NCBI GenBank assembly: GCA_030426805.1
Contig: JAUHXU010000005.1
Coordinates: 527,728-591,727 of the forward strand
Direction: 5' to 3'
Source of the DNA: a bacterium
Lineage (GTDB): Bacteria; Planctomycetota; JAFGQW01
Length of the DNA stretch: 64,000 nt
Positions 25,495-33,385 of this stretch are shown here, piece by piece. The position numbers and the translations under genes are program-made. How positions within the stretch are numbered: position 1 is the first letter of the stretch; every line of letters starts with the position of its first letter. The notes below the pieces were generated by a model, which saw only the letters and a list, made by a program, of their open reading frames with translations, searched no databases and was not told the origin of the DNA.

Positions 25495-26796
25495 CTACGC
25501 CTCGGCTTCGATCGCTCGGGCGACGTCGAGGGCGGCTTGGGGGGCGTCGAGGTCGGGGGCGGCGCGCTTGCAGAGGCCGCCGGCGATGCGGCGGCCGCCG
25601 GGCTTGAGGGCCGCGTAGCGCGGGTGGGCGCCGAGGCGAGCGAAGACCGGGACGAGGTTGAACGCGCCGGCGGCGCCGGGCATCGCGCGGATCTTGACGA
25701 AATAGCCGTCGGCGTCGTGACTGACCGTGACCGCGACGCGCGCGCCGTCGTCGACGCCGTCGAGCACGCCGTCCTGCACCGCGGCGACGACCTCGGCGCT
25801 CTCGATGAAACCGTCGCCGTCGGCACCGAACACGACGAGAGCGGGGCCCAAGCGGCGCAGCGTGCCGGGGGCGAGCGTCGCCGCGCCGACGTCGTCGGGC
25901 ACCGTGTCGAACTGCCGATAGCCGGGTGCGAGCCGCTCGAGCACGTCGCGGGCTTCGCGCGTGAGCCGGCCGCCGGCGAACACGCGCGCCTCGAACCACG
26001 CGAGGTCGGCCGCGTCGGCATCGGCGCCGCGCGCGTAGGTCGCGAGCGCGCGATCGAGATCGGCGAACGCCGCGTCGAACGTGCACTCGTTCTCGCGCAA
26101 CCGCTCCTCGAGGTCGATCCCGAAACAGTAGAGGTCCATCGCGACGCGGCGCGCGTCCGGCGCCGACGGCGCGATCGCGTAGTCGTTGCGCACGGTCGCG
26201 GCGACGAGCCCGGCGCCGTGCCGCTTCAACCACGCCGCATCCGCCCCCCGCGCGAGCGCGTAGTGCGCGAACACGATGTCGGGGTCGCAGTGGTCGACGA
26301 TCGCGAAGGTCGACTGCAGCCCGGCGATCCGGTCGGATACGCCGGTGCGGTGCAGGTAGCCGAGCAGGTCGACGACGAGCATCGTCGTCGTCGCGAACGT
26401 CAGCGTGGGCAGGTTGTAGTGGTGGTCGATGTGGAGCGTGGGCGTCGCGTCCATCCGGGCGGCGAACGGCGCGAGGATCTCGGCGTCGCGCGCGGCGTCG
26501 TCGAACGCCGGGTCGTCCGGCCCGACCGCGCCGTCCACGCGCCGGTAGTGGCGCGGGTCGTCGAACGTCTGCGGGACGATGTTGTCGTCGCCGAGCGGCG
26601 TGCCCTTGAACGTGAAGTCGAAGATCCGCGGCCGGCGCCCGCCGATCCAGTCGGGGTTCGCCTTCAGCGCGTCGTGCAGCGCGCCGAGGCGCACGTCGGC
26701 GTCGTCGAGGCGCTCGCGGTGGATGAAGACGCGGTCGGCGGTCAGCTCGGCGGTCGGCGGAAGCGTGTCGCGTACGAAGTCGGCGAGTGAGGCCAC
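25495..26796 (-). CDS. DHH-superfamily phosphoesterase-like protein
   Basis: A 433-residue cytoplasmic protein. LHIDHHYNLP (HIDHHYN at 122-128) is the DHH motif, and VDHCDPDIVFAHYAL about 45 residues later provides further metal-ligand-like Asp/His. Near the C-terminus ADGDGFIESAEVV, VSHDADGYFVKIRAMPGA and KPGGRRIAGGLCKR resemble the GG-rich DHHA1-type substrate-binding domain. The family hydrolyses phosphodiester or pyrophosphate bonds (RecJ, NrnA, c-di-AMP phosphodiesterases); the substrate here is unknown. GTG 26796 has GGGAGG seven bases upstream. It is followed after 56 bp by the repeat-protein genes. Confidence 0.6.
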   Translation of the reverse strand: MASLADFVRDTLPPTAELTADRVFIHRERLDDADVRLGALHDALKANPDWIGGRRPRIFDFTFKGTPLGDDNIVPQTFDDPRHYRRVDGAVGPDDPAFDDAARDAEILAPFAARMDATPTLHIDHHYNLPTLTFATTTMLVVDLLGYLHRTGVSDRIAGLQSTFAIVDHCDPDIVFAHYALARGADAAWLKRHGAGLVAATVRNDYAIAPSAPDARRVAMDLYCFGIDLEERLRENECTFDAAFADLDRALATYARGADADAADLAWFEARVFAGGRLTREARDVLERLAPGYRQFDTVPDDVGAATLAPGTLRRLGPALVVFGADGDGFIESAEVVAAVQDGVLDGVDDGARVAVTVSHDADGYFVKIRAMPGAAGAFNLVPVFARLGAHPRYAALKPGGRRIAGGLCKRAAPDLDAPQAALDVARAIEAEA

Positions 26797-26821
26797 GGTC
26801 GTCCTCCCGGGATCGGCGGAG

Positions 26822-26850
26822 TTGCAGCCGGACGACGCGGTCCGTATGCT
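26822..26850 (+). promoter_or_regulatory. sigma70-like promoter for GT-C gene
   Basis: TTGCAG (26822-26827), 17-bp spacer and TATGCT (26845-26850). The GTG start at 26884 is 33 bp downstream, with AGGAGA between. Confidence 0.5.
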
Positions 26851-26883
26851 CGGGCGACGCAAAGGGTCGTCTGCAGGAGAATA

Positions 26884-28476
26884 GTGCTGAGTCCGTCCAG
26901 TGGCGAGCCGTTGCGGCGACGAGTGCCGCGCCTGCACGAGATCGCGTGGCTCATCGCATGCGTCGCCGCGCTCGTCGGCCAGGCGTGGTTCGGCCAGGCG
27001 ACGAAGTCGCCGAACGCCGACGTGATCTACCACTACACGTTCGGCGAGACGCTCGCCGGGATCCGCGGCTACGACCGCCACTCGCTGCCCGGCGACGGCA
27101 CCGCGCCGTTCTGCGCGCTCGTCCCGCTCGCCGCGCGCCTCGGCCCACCCGCCGAGCCGGTCGTGACCGACGTCTACACGATCCCGAACCTCGCGTGGGC
27201 GCGGCTGCCGGGAATCGCGGCCGCGATGCTCGTCCTCGTGCTCGCGTGGGCCGCCGCCCGCGCGATCGCCGGACCGCTCGCCGGCGCGGGCGCCGCCGCC
27301 GTCGCCGCGCTGACCCCCGACTTCATCGGGCACGCACGCTTCATCGGGACCGACGTCGCCGGCACGCTCGGCTGGCTCGCGGCGCTGCTCGCGATCGCCG
27401 CCGCGCTCGCACGCCCGACGTGGGGCCGACTCGCGCTCGCCGCGGCCGTGATCGCGCTCGCGCAGTGGACGAAGCTCGTCAACGCGGTGTGGCTACCGCT
27501 GGGCGTCGTCGCGGTCGGGGTGCGCTGCGTCGTCGCCGCACACCGCGGCGAGTGCACGCGCGGCGGGGCCGTCACCCGCGGCGTCGGTTTCGCGGTCGCG
27601 GTCGGCGCGCTGACGTTCGCGGCGATCCACGCCGGCTACGCCGGCATCTCGGCCGATGCGGAACGCGTCTACTACGAGGACGGCTTCGACAACGCGATCG
27701 ACACGTTCGGGCCGCCGTTTCCCCGCGTCGCGAACGCAATACTCCCGCGCGCCTACGTGCTGACGATCGCGGCCGGCGGCGTGCATCGAAACGCCGGCCA
27801 CGCGTCCTACCTGAACGGCGACTACAGCCGCAACGGCTGGCCGCACTACTTCGCGGTCGCGCTCGCGGTGAAGATGCCGATCGCGCTGCTCGTGCTCGCC
27901 GCGGCCGGGGTCGTCGTCGGAATCGTCCGGCGCTCGCGCCTCGTCTGGTGGCTCCTCGGCTGCGCGGCGCTGCACTTCGCGCTCTTGTCGTTCGTCGGCA
28001 ACGTCCACATCGGCGTGCGCCACATGCTGCCGGTGATCGCGGTCCTGTTCGTGCTCGCCGGTGTCGCGGTCGGCGCAATCGCGCGGAGCCGCGTCGGCAT
28101 CGGGCTCGTCACGGCACTCGGCGCGTGGCTCGTCGTGGACGTCGCGCGGATCTACCCGCATCACGCCGAGTACTTCAACGCGTTCGCCGGCGGCCCCTAC
28201 GAGGGCTGGCGCACGCTGATCGACTCGAACGTCGACTGGGCGCAGGACCGGCGGCTGATGCGCGAATGGGCCGAGGCGCAGCGGGGACCGGTCGCGATCG
28301 ATCCGATCGAGCCGGTCGCCGGCACGGTGGTCGTGCGCGCGAACGTGCTGGTCGGCGTCGATGCGGACGCACACGCGAAGACTGCGTGGCTGCGCGCGTT
28401 CGAGCCGGTCGATCGGCTGTCGCCGGGCGTGTTCGTGTTCGACGTCCCCGCGAGCGCGGTCAGCGGCGATCGATGA
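26884..28476 (+). CDS. GT-C/PMT-like polytopic glycosyltransferase
   Basis: A 530-residue inner-membrane protein with about ten to twelve helices. After helix 1 it has SPNADVIYHYTFGETLAG, the acidic loop expected for polyprenyl-phosphate-dependent transferases, and IGTDVAGTLGW. The segment HHAEYFNAFAGGP followed by DSNVDWAQDRRLM is highly typical of the ArnT/PMT-related glycosyltransferase 39 group (AYFNEIAGGP / DSNLDWGQD in relatives). It would transfer a sugar from a lipid carrier on the periplasmic side to protein or lipid. Start GTG 26884 follows AGGAGA. The last 17 bp overlap the convergent FG-GAP gene. Confidence 0.75.
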   Translation: MLSPSSGEPLRRRVPRLHEIAWLIACVAALVGQAWFGQATKSPNADVIYHYTFGETLAGIRGYDRHSLPGDGTAPFCALVPLAARLGPPAEPVVTDVYTIPNLAWARLPGIAAAMLVLVLAWAAARAIAGPLAGAGAAAVAALTPDFIGHARFIGTDVAGTLGWLAALLAIAAALARPTWGRLALAAAVIALAQWTKLVNAVWLPLGVVAVGVRCVVAAHRGECTRGGAVTRGVGFAVAVGALTFAAIHAGYAGISADAERVYYEDGFDNAIDTFGPPFPRVANAILPRAYVLTIAAGGVHRNAGHASYLNGDYSRNGWPHYFAVALAVKMPIALLVLAAAGVVVGIVRRSRLVWWLLGCAALHFALLSFVGNVHIGVRHMLPVIAVLFVLAGVAVGAIARSRVGIGLVTALGAWLVVDVARIYPHHAEYFNAFAGGPYEGWRTLIDSNVDWAQDRRLMREWAEAQRGPVAIDPIEPVAGTVVVRANVLVGVDADAHAKTAWLRAFEPVDRLSPGVFVFDVPASAVSGDR

Positions 28477-29530
28477 CGAGGATGCGCCCCGAGTAGCCGA
28501 CCGCGACGAGCTCGGGGGCGCCGTCGCCGTCGACGTCGCCTGCGGTCAGGTGGTGGAACTTCTTCGTGTCGGTGCCGACGACCTCGGGCGACCAGCCGTT
28601 TTCGCTTCGCGTCAGCACGACGATTTGGCCGTCGTAACCGGCGCACGCGAGCTCGTAGCCGTCCACCGTCGGGTCGAGGTCGGCGACGACCGCACCGCGG
28701 AGCTTCGACTTCTCCGGCGACCGGTAGACCGCCTCGCGCTTGCCGTCGCGGATCAGCGACAGCGTGCCGTCGTCGTCGGCCACGGCGATCCAGTCGCCCG
28801 CGGCGCCGAGCCGTGCGCGCCCGACGTCGCGGACGTCGACGGTCGTGACGGTGCCGCCGTCGGCCGTCACGACAACGCGACCGACCCAGCCGTCGTCGCA
28901 CGCGATCACGGCGCCGTTGTCGGTCGAGACGATCTGCTTGCCGTTGCCGGGGGTCTTGCCGACCAGGACGCCCTCTGTCTCCCAGAGGGCGACGTCGGAT
29001 CGCCCGATTCGGTAGAGCAACCGGGAAAACCCCGTCGCGAGCACGGATCCGTCATGGACGCACACGCCGTGCACGAGCGCCTTGTCGAGCAACACCCGAT
29101 CCGCAAACCACGGAAACGACGCCGCCCGACGATCTTCGCGATACGACAGCACGTGCACCGCCCCGGCGCCGCCGTCGTCCTCACCCCCCTCGAGCATCCC
29201 GCACACGGCGATCTCCGCCGCATCGGTCGACCGATCGACGTTGCCGACCGCGCACTGGATCATCTCGCCGCCGGCGCGGAATACGACCTCGCCCACCCAG
29301 CGGTCGCCGTCCCGGTGCACGACGTGCACCGCACCGTCGCTCGCGACCGCGACGATCTCGCTGCCGGGGTAGCGCGGATCGACGTCGCCGATCGCGCAAC
29401 CACCGAGCTTCGTCCCGGTCTCGACGGCCGTCGTGCACGTCCACACCGAGGCGGACAGCTCGGTCCGCTTCGTCGGCGCGCCGTTGCAGGCGGTCAGCAA
29501 TACGGCGAGGGCGATCGCGGCGTGACGCAT
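28460..29530 (-). CDS. FG-GAP/VCBS-like repeat lipoprotein
   Basis: A 356-residue lipoprotein with signal peptide and lipobox LLTAC (about residues 11-15). The mature part consists of beta-propeller-like repeats with GDVDPRYPGSEIVAV, GNVDRSTDAAEIAV, ADLDPTVDGYELACAGYDG and GDVDGDGAPELVAVGY. The Asp-rich loops match FG-GAP/VCBS calcium-binding propeller repeats. It is probably a surface or periplasmic structural protein; there is no catalytic motif. ATG 29530 starts the signal peptide. It is divergent from the choice-of-anchor-B gene. Confidence 0.75.
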   Translation of the reverse strand: MRHAAIALAVLLTACNGAPTKRTELSASVWTCTTAVETGTKLGGCAIGDVDPRYPGSEIVAVASDGAVHVVHRDGDRWVGEVVFRAGGEMIQCAVGNVDRSTDAAEIAVCGMLEGGEDDGGAGAVHVLSYREDRRAASFPWFADRVLLDKALVHGVCVHDGSVLATGFSRLLYRIGRSDVALWETEGVLVGKTPGNGKQIVSTDNGAVIACDDGWVGRVVVTADGGTVTTVDVRDVGRARLGAAGDWIAVADDDGTLSLIRDGKREAVYRSPEKSKLRGAVVADLDPTVDGYELACAGYDGQIVVLTRSENGWSPEVVGTDTKKFHHLTAGDVDGDGAPELVAVGYSGRILVIDRR

Positions 29531-29582
29531 GGATTTTTCTCCGGCTCGCAAATCGGGATCCGGTCTCGTCCCGGCACCCCCG

Positions 29583-29588
29583 TATAAT
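29583..29588 (+). promoter_or_regulatory. consensus -10 element TATAAT
   Basis: A perfect TATAAT 34 bp ahead of the GTG start at 29622. No good -35 was seen at 16-18 bp. Confidence 0.45.
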
Positions 29589-29621
29589 GCACGCTCAGGG
29601 CAGGCCTCGAGGAGAGTAGCT

Positions 29622-31118
29622 GTGAAATCGATCCGTACCCGAATCGCCGCCGTGTTCGCCGGCGCGATCGTCGCAACGTGCCTGAGCACCGCCGCCGTGG
29701 ACGCGCAGGCGTACAACGTCTCGCTCGTCGGCCGCTTCACGCCCGAGAGCACGACGACGATGACCTACCCGACCATCGTCTACAACGATCTGTGGGGCTA
29801 CCTGAGCCCGGCCGGCGGCGAGTACATCGTGATGGGCACGACCGGCGGCAGCTACATCGTCGATGCGACGTCGCCGTCGCAGCCGACCTCGCTCGCCTAC
29901 TTCGACCACAGCGCCGGCAACTCCGGCTGGTCGATCTCGTCGTGGCGCGACATGAAGTGCTTCGGCACGCACGCCTACATCGTGACCGAAGGCGGCGGCG
30001 GGATGCAGATCATCGACCTGACGAATCCGCAGTCGCCACAGCTCGTCAAGACGTGGGGCACGGGCACCTGGACGAACGCTCACAACATCGCGATGGACAT
30101 GGGCACCGGCGTCGCGTACGTCTGCGGCACGCGCGGCGGCATCTTCGCCATCGACGTGAAGACCGACCCGATCAACCCGTCCGTGATCGGCCAGTTCCGG
30201 ACGCCCTACGTGCACGACTTGCACGTGCAGAACGGCTACGGCTACTTCTCGGATCAGAACAACAACCGGATGCTGATCGTCGACGTCACGGCGCTCCCGG
30301 CATTCACGACGCTCGGCCGCGCGACGCTGCCCGGCACGCGGATCTCGCACAACGCCTGGGCGACCGAGGACGACGACTACGCGGTGACGACGAACGAGCG
30401 CGCCGGCGAGCCGGTCGGCGTCTTCGACATCCGCAACAAGGCCAACCCGCAGCTCGTCGCGAGCTACCGCACCGGCCCGTCGTCGACGATCCCGCACAAC
30501 GCCTACATCAAAGACGGCATCGCCCACATCTCGTACTACACCGAGGGCTATCGCATCGTCGACTTGAGTGATCCGGCGAACCCGACCGAGGTCGGCTACT
30601 ACGACACGTGGGCCGGCCAGAGCTCGAGCTTCAACGGCGCGTGGGCGTGCTACCCGTTCCAGCCGTCCGGCAACGTCTACATCAACGACATCCAGTCGGG
30701 CCTCTACGTGTTGAAGCCCAAGGCGACGTCGGCCCGCTACGGCACCGCGACTGCCGGCACGAACCGTCCGGCGCCGCTGATCCGCCACTGGGGCGCCGCG
30801 TGGCTCGGCAACACGAAGTATCAGCTGCGGCTGGCGGGCGGCACGCCGAACACGGTCGCGTGGTTCGCGATCGGCTTCGGCTCGGCGAACGCGAACGTCG
30901 GCGGGCTCACGCTGAACGTGAACCTGTTCGCGCCGCAGGCCGCGATCATCCCGACGACGACGGACGCGCAGGGCAAGGCGTCGCTGCCGATCGGCATTCC
31001 GAACATCCCGGCGATCGACGGCACGATGGTCTACGTCCAGGCGTTCGTCGCCGACCCGACCGCGCCGATCGGTCTGGCCGCGACCCGCGGGATGCGCTTC
31101 GAGCTGTTCGCGAAGTAG
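29622..31118 (+). CDS. secreted choice-of-anchor-B family propeller protein
   Basis: A 498-residue secreted protein. A signal peptide ends near AVDAQAYN. Repeated blades GGSYIVDATSPSQPT, GGMQIIDLTNPQSPQLVKTW, RMLIVDVTALP and GYRIVDLSDPANPTEVG are the LVIVP-type repeats of the choice-of-anchor B family. Conserved HN/HD residues (TNAHNIAMD, VHDLHVQNG, ISHNAWATEDD) recur at blade edges. The last 110 residues are a separate beta domain seen at the end of many planctomycete-like secreted proteins. The start is GTG 29622 with GGAG nine bases upstream. Role probably adhesive or structural; no enzyme motif. Confidence 0.82.
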   Translation: MKSIRTRIAAVFAGAIVATCLSTAAVDAQAYNVSLVGRFTPESTTTMTYPTIVYNDLWGYLSPAGGEYIVMGTTGGSYIVDATSPSQPTSLAYFDHSAGNSGWSISSWRDMKCFGTHAYIVTEGGGGMQIIDLTNPQSPQLVKTWGTGTWTNAHNIAMDMGTGVAYVCGTRGGIFAIDVKTDPINPSVIGQFRTPYVHDLHVQNGYGYFSDQNNNRMLIVDVTALPAFTTLGRATLPGTRISHNAWATEDDDYAVTTNERAGEPVGVFDIRNKANPQLVASYRTGPSSTIPHNAYIKDGIAHISYYTEGYRIVDLSDPANPTEVGYYDTWAGQSSSFNGAWACYPFQPSGNVYINDIQSGLYVLKPKATSARYGTATAGTNRPAPLIRHWGAAWLGNTKYQLRLAGGTPNTVAWFAIGFGSANANVGGLTLNVNLFAPQAAIIPTTTDAQGKASLPIGIPNIPAIDGTMVYVQAFVADPTAPIGLAATRGMRFELFAK

Positions 31119-31136
31119 ACTGTTACCGCAGGCGGC

Positions 31137-31856
31137 TCACCAGAGCCGCAGGCGAATCGCGAGCGACCAGGCGAGCAGCTTGTAGCCGGTCCAGCAGATC
31201 GACCACAGTTCGCGCAGGCCCGCGCCGTGGCCGGAGAAGCCCTTCTCCCGGTTGCGGTAGGTGATCGGGACCTGCGCGAGCCGGATCGCCTTGCGGGCGC
31301 GGAGCACGATCTCCATCTCGTAGACGAAGCGGTTGTCCTTGAACGCGATCCGCTCGATCGCGTCGCGGGAGAACGCCTTGAAGCCGGTCGTCACGTCGGA
31401 GATCGGCTTGCCCGCGAGCAGCGACAGCCAGCGGTTGACGATCCGATTGCCGACGACGCGGAAGAAGCTGAAGTCGTATTCCTCGGTCTTCGATTCCGGG
31501 AGGAAGCGGCTGCCGATCGCGACGTCGGCCTCGCCGCGGAGGATCGGTCCGACGACCTCGGGCACCTCGGACGGGTCGAACTGCATGTCGGCGTCGAACT
31601 GGAGCAGGATCGGGCGGTCGGTGACCGTGATCCCGCACTTGATCGCGTGGCCCTTGCCCATGTCGCCGTAGTTCTTGTAGGCGCGGATCTGCGGGAACTC
31701 GGCCGCCAACTCGCGCGCGATCACGAGCGTCCGGTCGGTGCCGCCGTGGATCACGACGATCTCCGCCCCCGGCGCGGCGGCGATCAGGCCGCGCAGGCAG
31801 GTCTCGATCAGCGCTTCCTCGTTGAAGCACGCGATGATGATGCCGAGTCGATCCAC
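31137..31856 (-). CDS. family 2 glycosyltransferase (dolichol/undecaprenyl-phosphate mannosyltransferase-like)
   Basis: A 239-residue GT-A fold enzyme. GIIIACFNEEALIETCLRGL near residue 5 is the nucleotide-sugar binding start; the metal-binding QFDADMQFDP follows near residue 95. GSRFLPES and the TTGFKAFSRDAI segment are typical of the DPM1/GtrB group, which loads a sugar on a polyprenyl phosphate. A GtrB-like product could feed the GT-C transferases in the window. The GTG start at 31856 gives a normal N-terminus. A TATAGT -10 (31868-31863) ends only six bases before this GTG, so the transcript may be leaderless or nearly so. Confidence 0.85.
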   Translation of the reverse strand: MDRLGIIIACFNEEALIETCLRGLIAAAPGAEIVVIHGGTDRTLVIARELAAEFPQIRAYKNYGDMGKGHAIKCGITVTDRPILLQFDADMQFDPSEVPEVVGPILRGEADVAIGSRFLPESKTEEYDFSFFRVVGNRIVNRWLSLLAGKPISDVTTGFKAFSRDAIERIAFKDNRFVYEMEIVLRARKAIRLAQVPITYRNREKGFSGHGAGLRELWSICWTGYKLLAWSLAIRLRLW

Positions 31857-31862
31857 GCGGGA

Positions 31863-31868
31863 ACTATA
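31863..31868 (-). promoter_or_regulatory. -10 element TATAGT, possibly leaderless transcript
   Basis: Reads TATAGT on the minus strand and ends six bases before GTG 31856. There is no strong -35. Confidence 0.35.
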
Positions 31869-31936
31869 CCGGAAAGACAGACCGCGTCGATGATTGCGGC
31901 GGGACAAGCCGTCGCGGCGGCGTTATCGTTGCGGTG

Positions 31937-33385
31937 ATGAGGCCCTCGATCCCAGCCCCGCTCGTCGCGCTCTGGCTCGCAGCGCTCCCGGTCGCCGCCC
32001 AGCGCGCCGCCGATTTCGACCCGAGCGCACGGGTCGACGTCCGTGCACGCGCGGCGGTGCGATTCGGCGACCGCCGCGCAACGAAACACAGGCGCGCAGT
32101 CGTGCGGATGCTTCTCGCTGCCGCAAGACGAATCGGTGACGATGCCGAACGCTGCGTCGCGCTCGCCGCGATCGACGGCCTGATCCGCGCGAACGTGCGG
32201 CCGACCGACAAGGAAGCGCTGGCGCTCGCGAAGCTCAGCGACCTCTACGCCCCCGGTGTCGCGCATCTGCTCGCGGCCGACGCAAAGCGGTACGCGCCGG
32301 CGCTCGCCGTGCTGACCGACCGCGAGAGGATCCAGACCCGGCTGTTGCGAGCGATCTGCCGGCAGCTGCTACGCTGCAATGCCAAGCGACCGCTGGCCGG
32401 AGCTCTTCTGCGTCGATTGATGCCGCATGTGGAGGTCGACGTCCACGACAAGGAAGTCTCCGGCAGATTGGGCGGCAGCTTCGGCATGGCGTTCTCGCAC
32501 GGCCGCTTGACCGTTCCGGGCGATTTTCCGCGATTCGGCTTCTGGACGATCGGACCCCGCACCCGCGGAGACGAAGAACCCACGGTCGAGTCAATCGTGA
32601 CCCGCCGCGTTGTCCAACCGGGTGAGACGATCGGTTTCGGCGGGTCGCGCAGCGACAAGGGCGCGCGCCGCGTTCGCATTACGACTCTCGCCGCTCTCGG
32701 CATCGAGCGACCTGCAGTCGCCGCCCTGTTCGGCAGCGAGGCGATCGTGTATCGCGACGACTCCACCTACCGGCGCGGGATCACCTCGCTGCGCGCCGAC
32801 TACGCGGCGCGCTATCGCAAGCTCGTGCTCACCGCCCGCGAGAAGAAGCTCATCGACGACAAGACCGCGAGCGCGCTCGTTCCGCGCGTGACCCTCGACA
32901 TCCACGACCTCCGCGAGGACAAGACCACTCCGCTGCCGTCGACGCCCCTGCCGTCGACGAAAGACAAGCCCGCTCCGGCGCCGGCGAAGACTGTCCGGAT
33001 CGGCGGGATCGACTGGTACACCGACTACGACCGCGCACACGCGGACGCTCGCACGTCGGGCAAGCCGCTCTGGCTGCACTTCGGCGAGAACCCGGGCTGA
33101 AAGGGCTGTCGCGACTTCGCGGGCGGTCCGCTCGCGAACGAGAAGGTCATCGCCGCGTCGCGCGACTTCGTGCCGGTGTTCGTCGACACGCTGACCGACC
33201 TGCCGCAGACGAAGCGCTTCGGCGAACGATACGGGAGCTACCCGGTGCTGCGCATCCACGATCACGCGAGCGGCGACATCGCCGGTCGCATCGACGGCAA
33301 CCGCGTCGCGGGCCGGATCCCGGTCGACGACGTCCTCGATCAACTCGCGCGCGGCCTCGCCGCGTTCCGGAAGGGCCGTCGATGA
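31937..33385 (+). CDS. secreted thioredoxin-like selenoprotein (UxxC), read through UGA at 33098-33100
   Basis: A 482-residue protein if the in-frame TGA at 33098-33100 is selenocysteine (U388). Signal peptide at the N-terminus (LWLAALPVAAQ), a 350-residue region without recognised motif, then a thioredoxin-like domain: SGKPLWLHFGENPG-U-KGCRDFAGGPLA. The redox motif is UKGC. After the TGA the frame stays open for 94 codons with convincing thioredoxin features (FVPVFVDT, YGSYPVLRIHD) and ends in ATGA shared with the next gene, exactly as the other coupled genes here. Without readthrough the protein would stop just before its catalytic pair. GTG 31934 precedes ATG 31937 as an alternative start. 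A hairpin stands 18 nt after the UGA. Confidence 0.8.
33119..33131 (+). promoter_or_regulatory. SECIS-like hairpin after UGA 33098
   Basis: Stem GCGG (33119-33122), loop GCGGT, stem CCGC (33128-33131). It begins 18 nt after the UGA; the apical loop begins 22 nt after it and opens with G, within the range known for bacterial SECIS elements. Confidence 0.45.
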
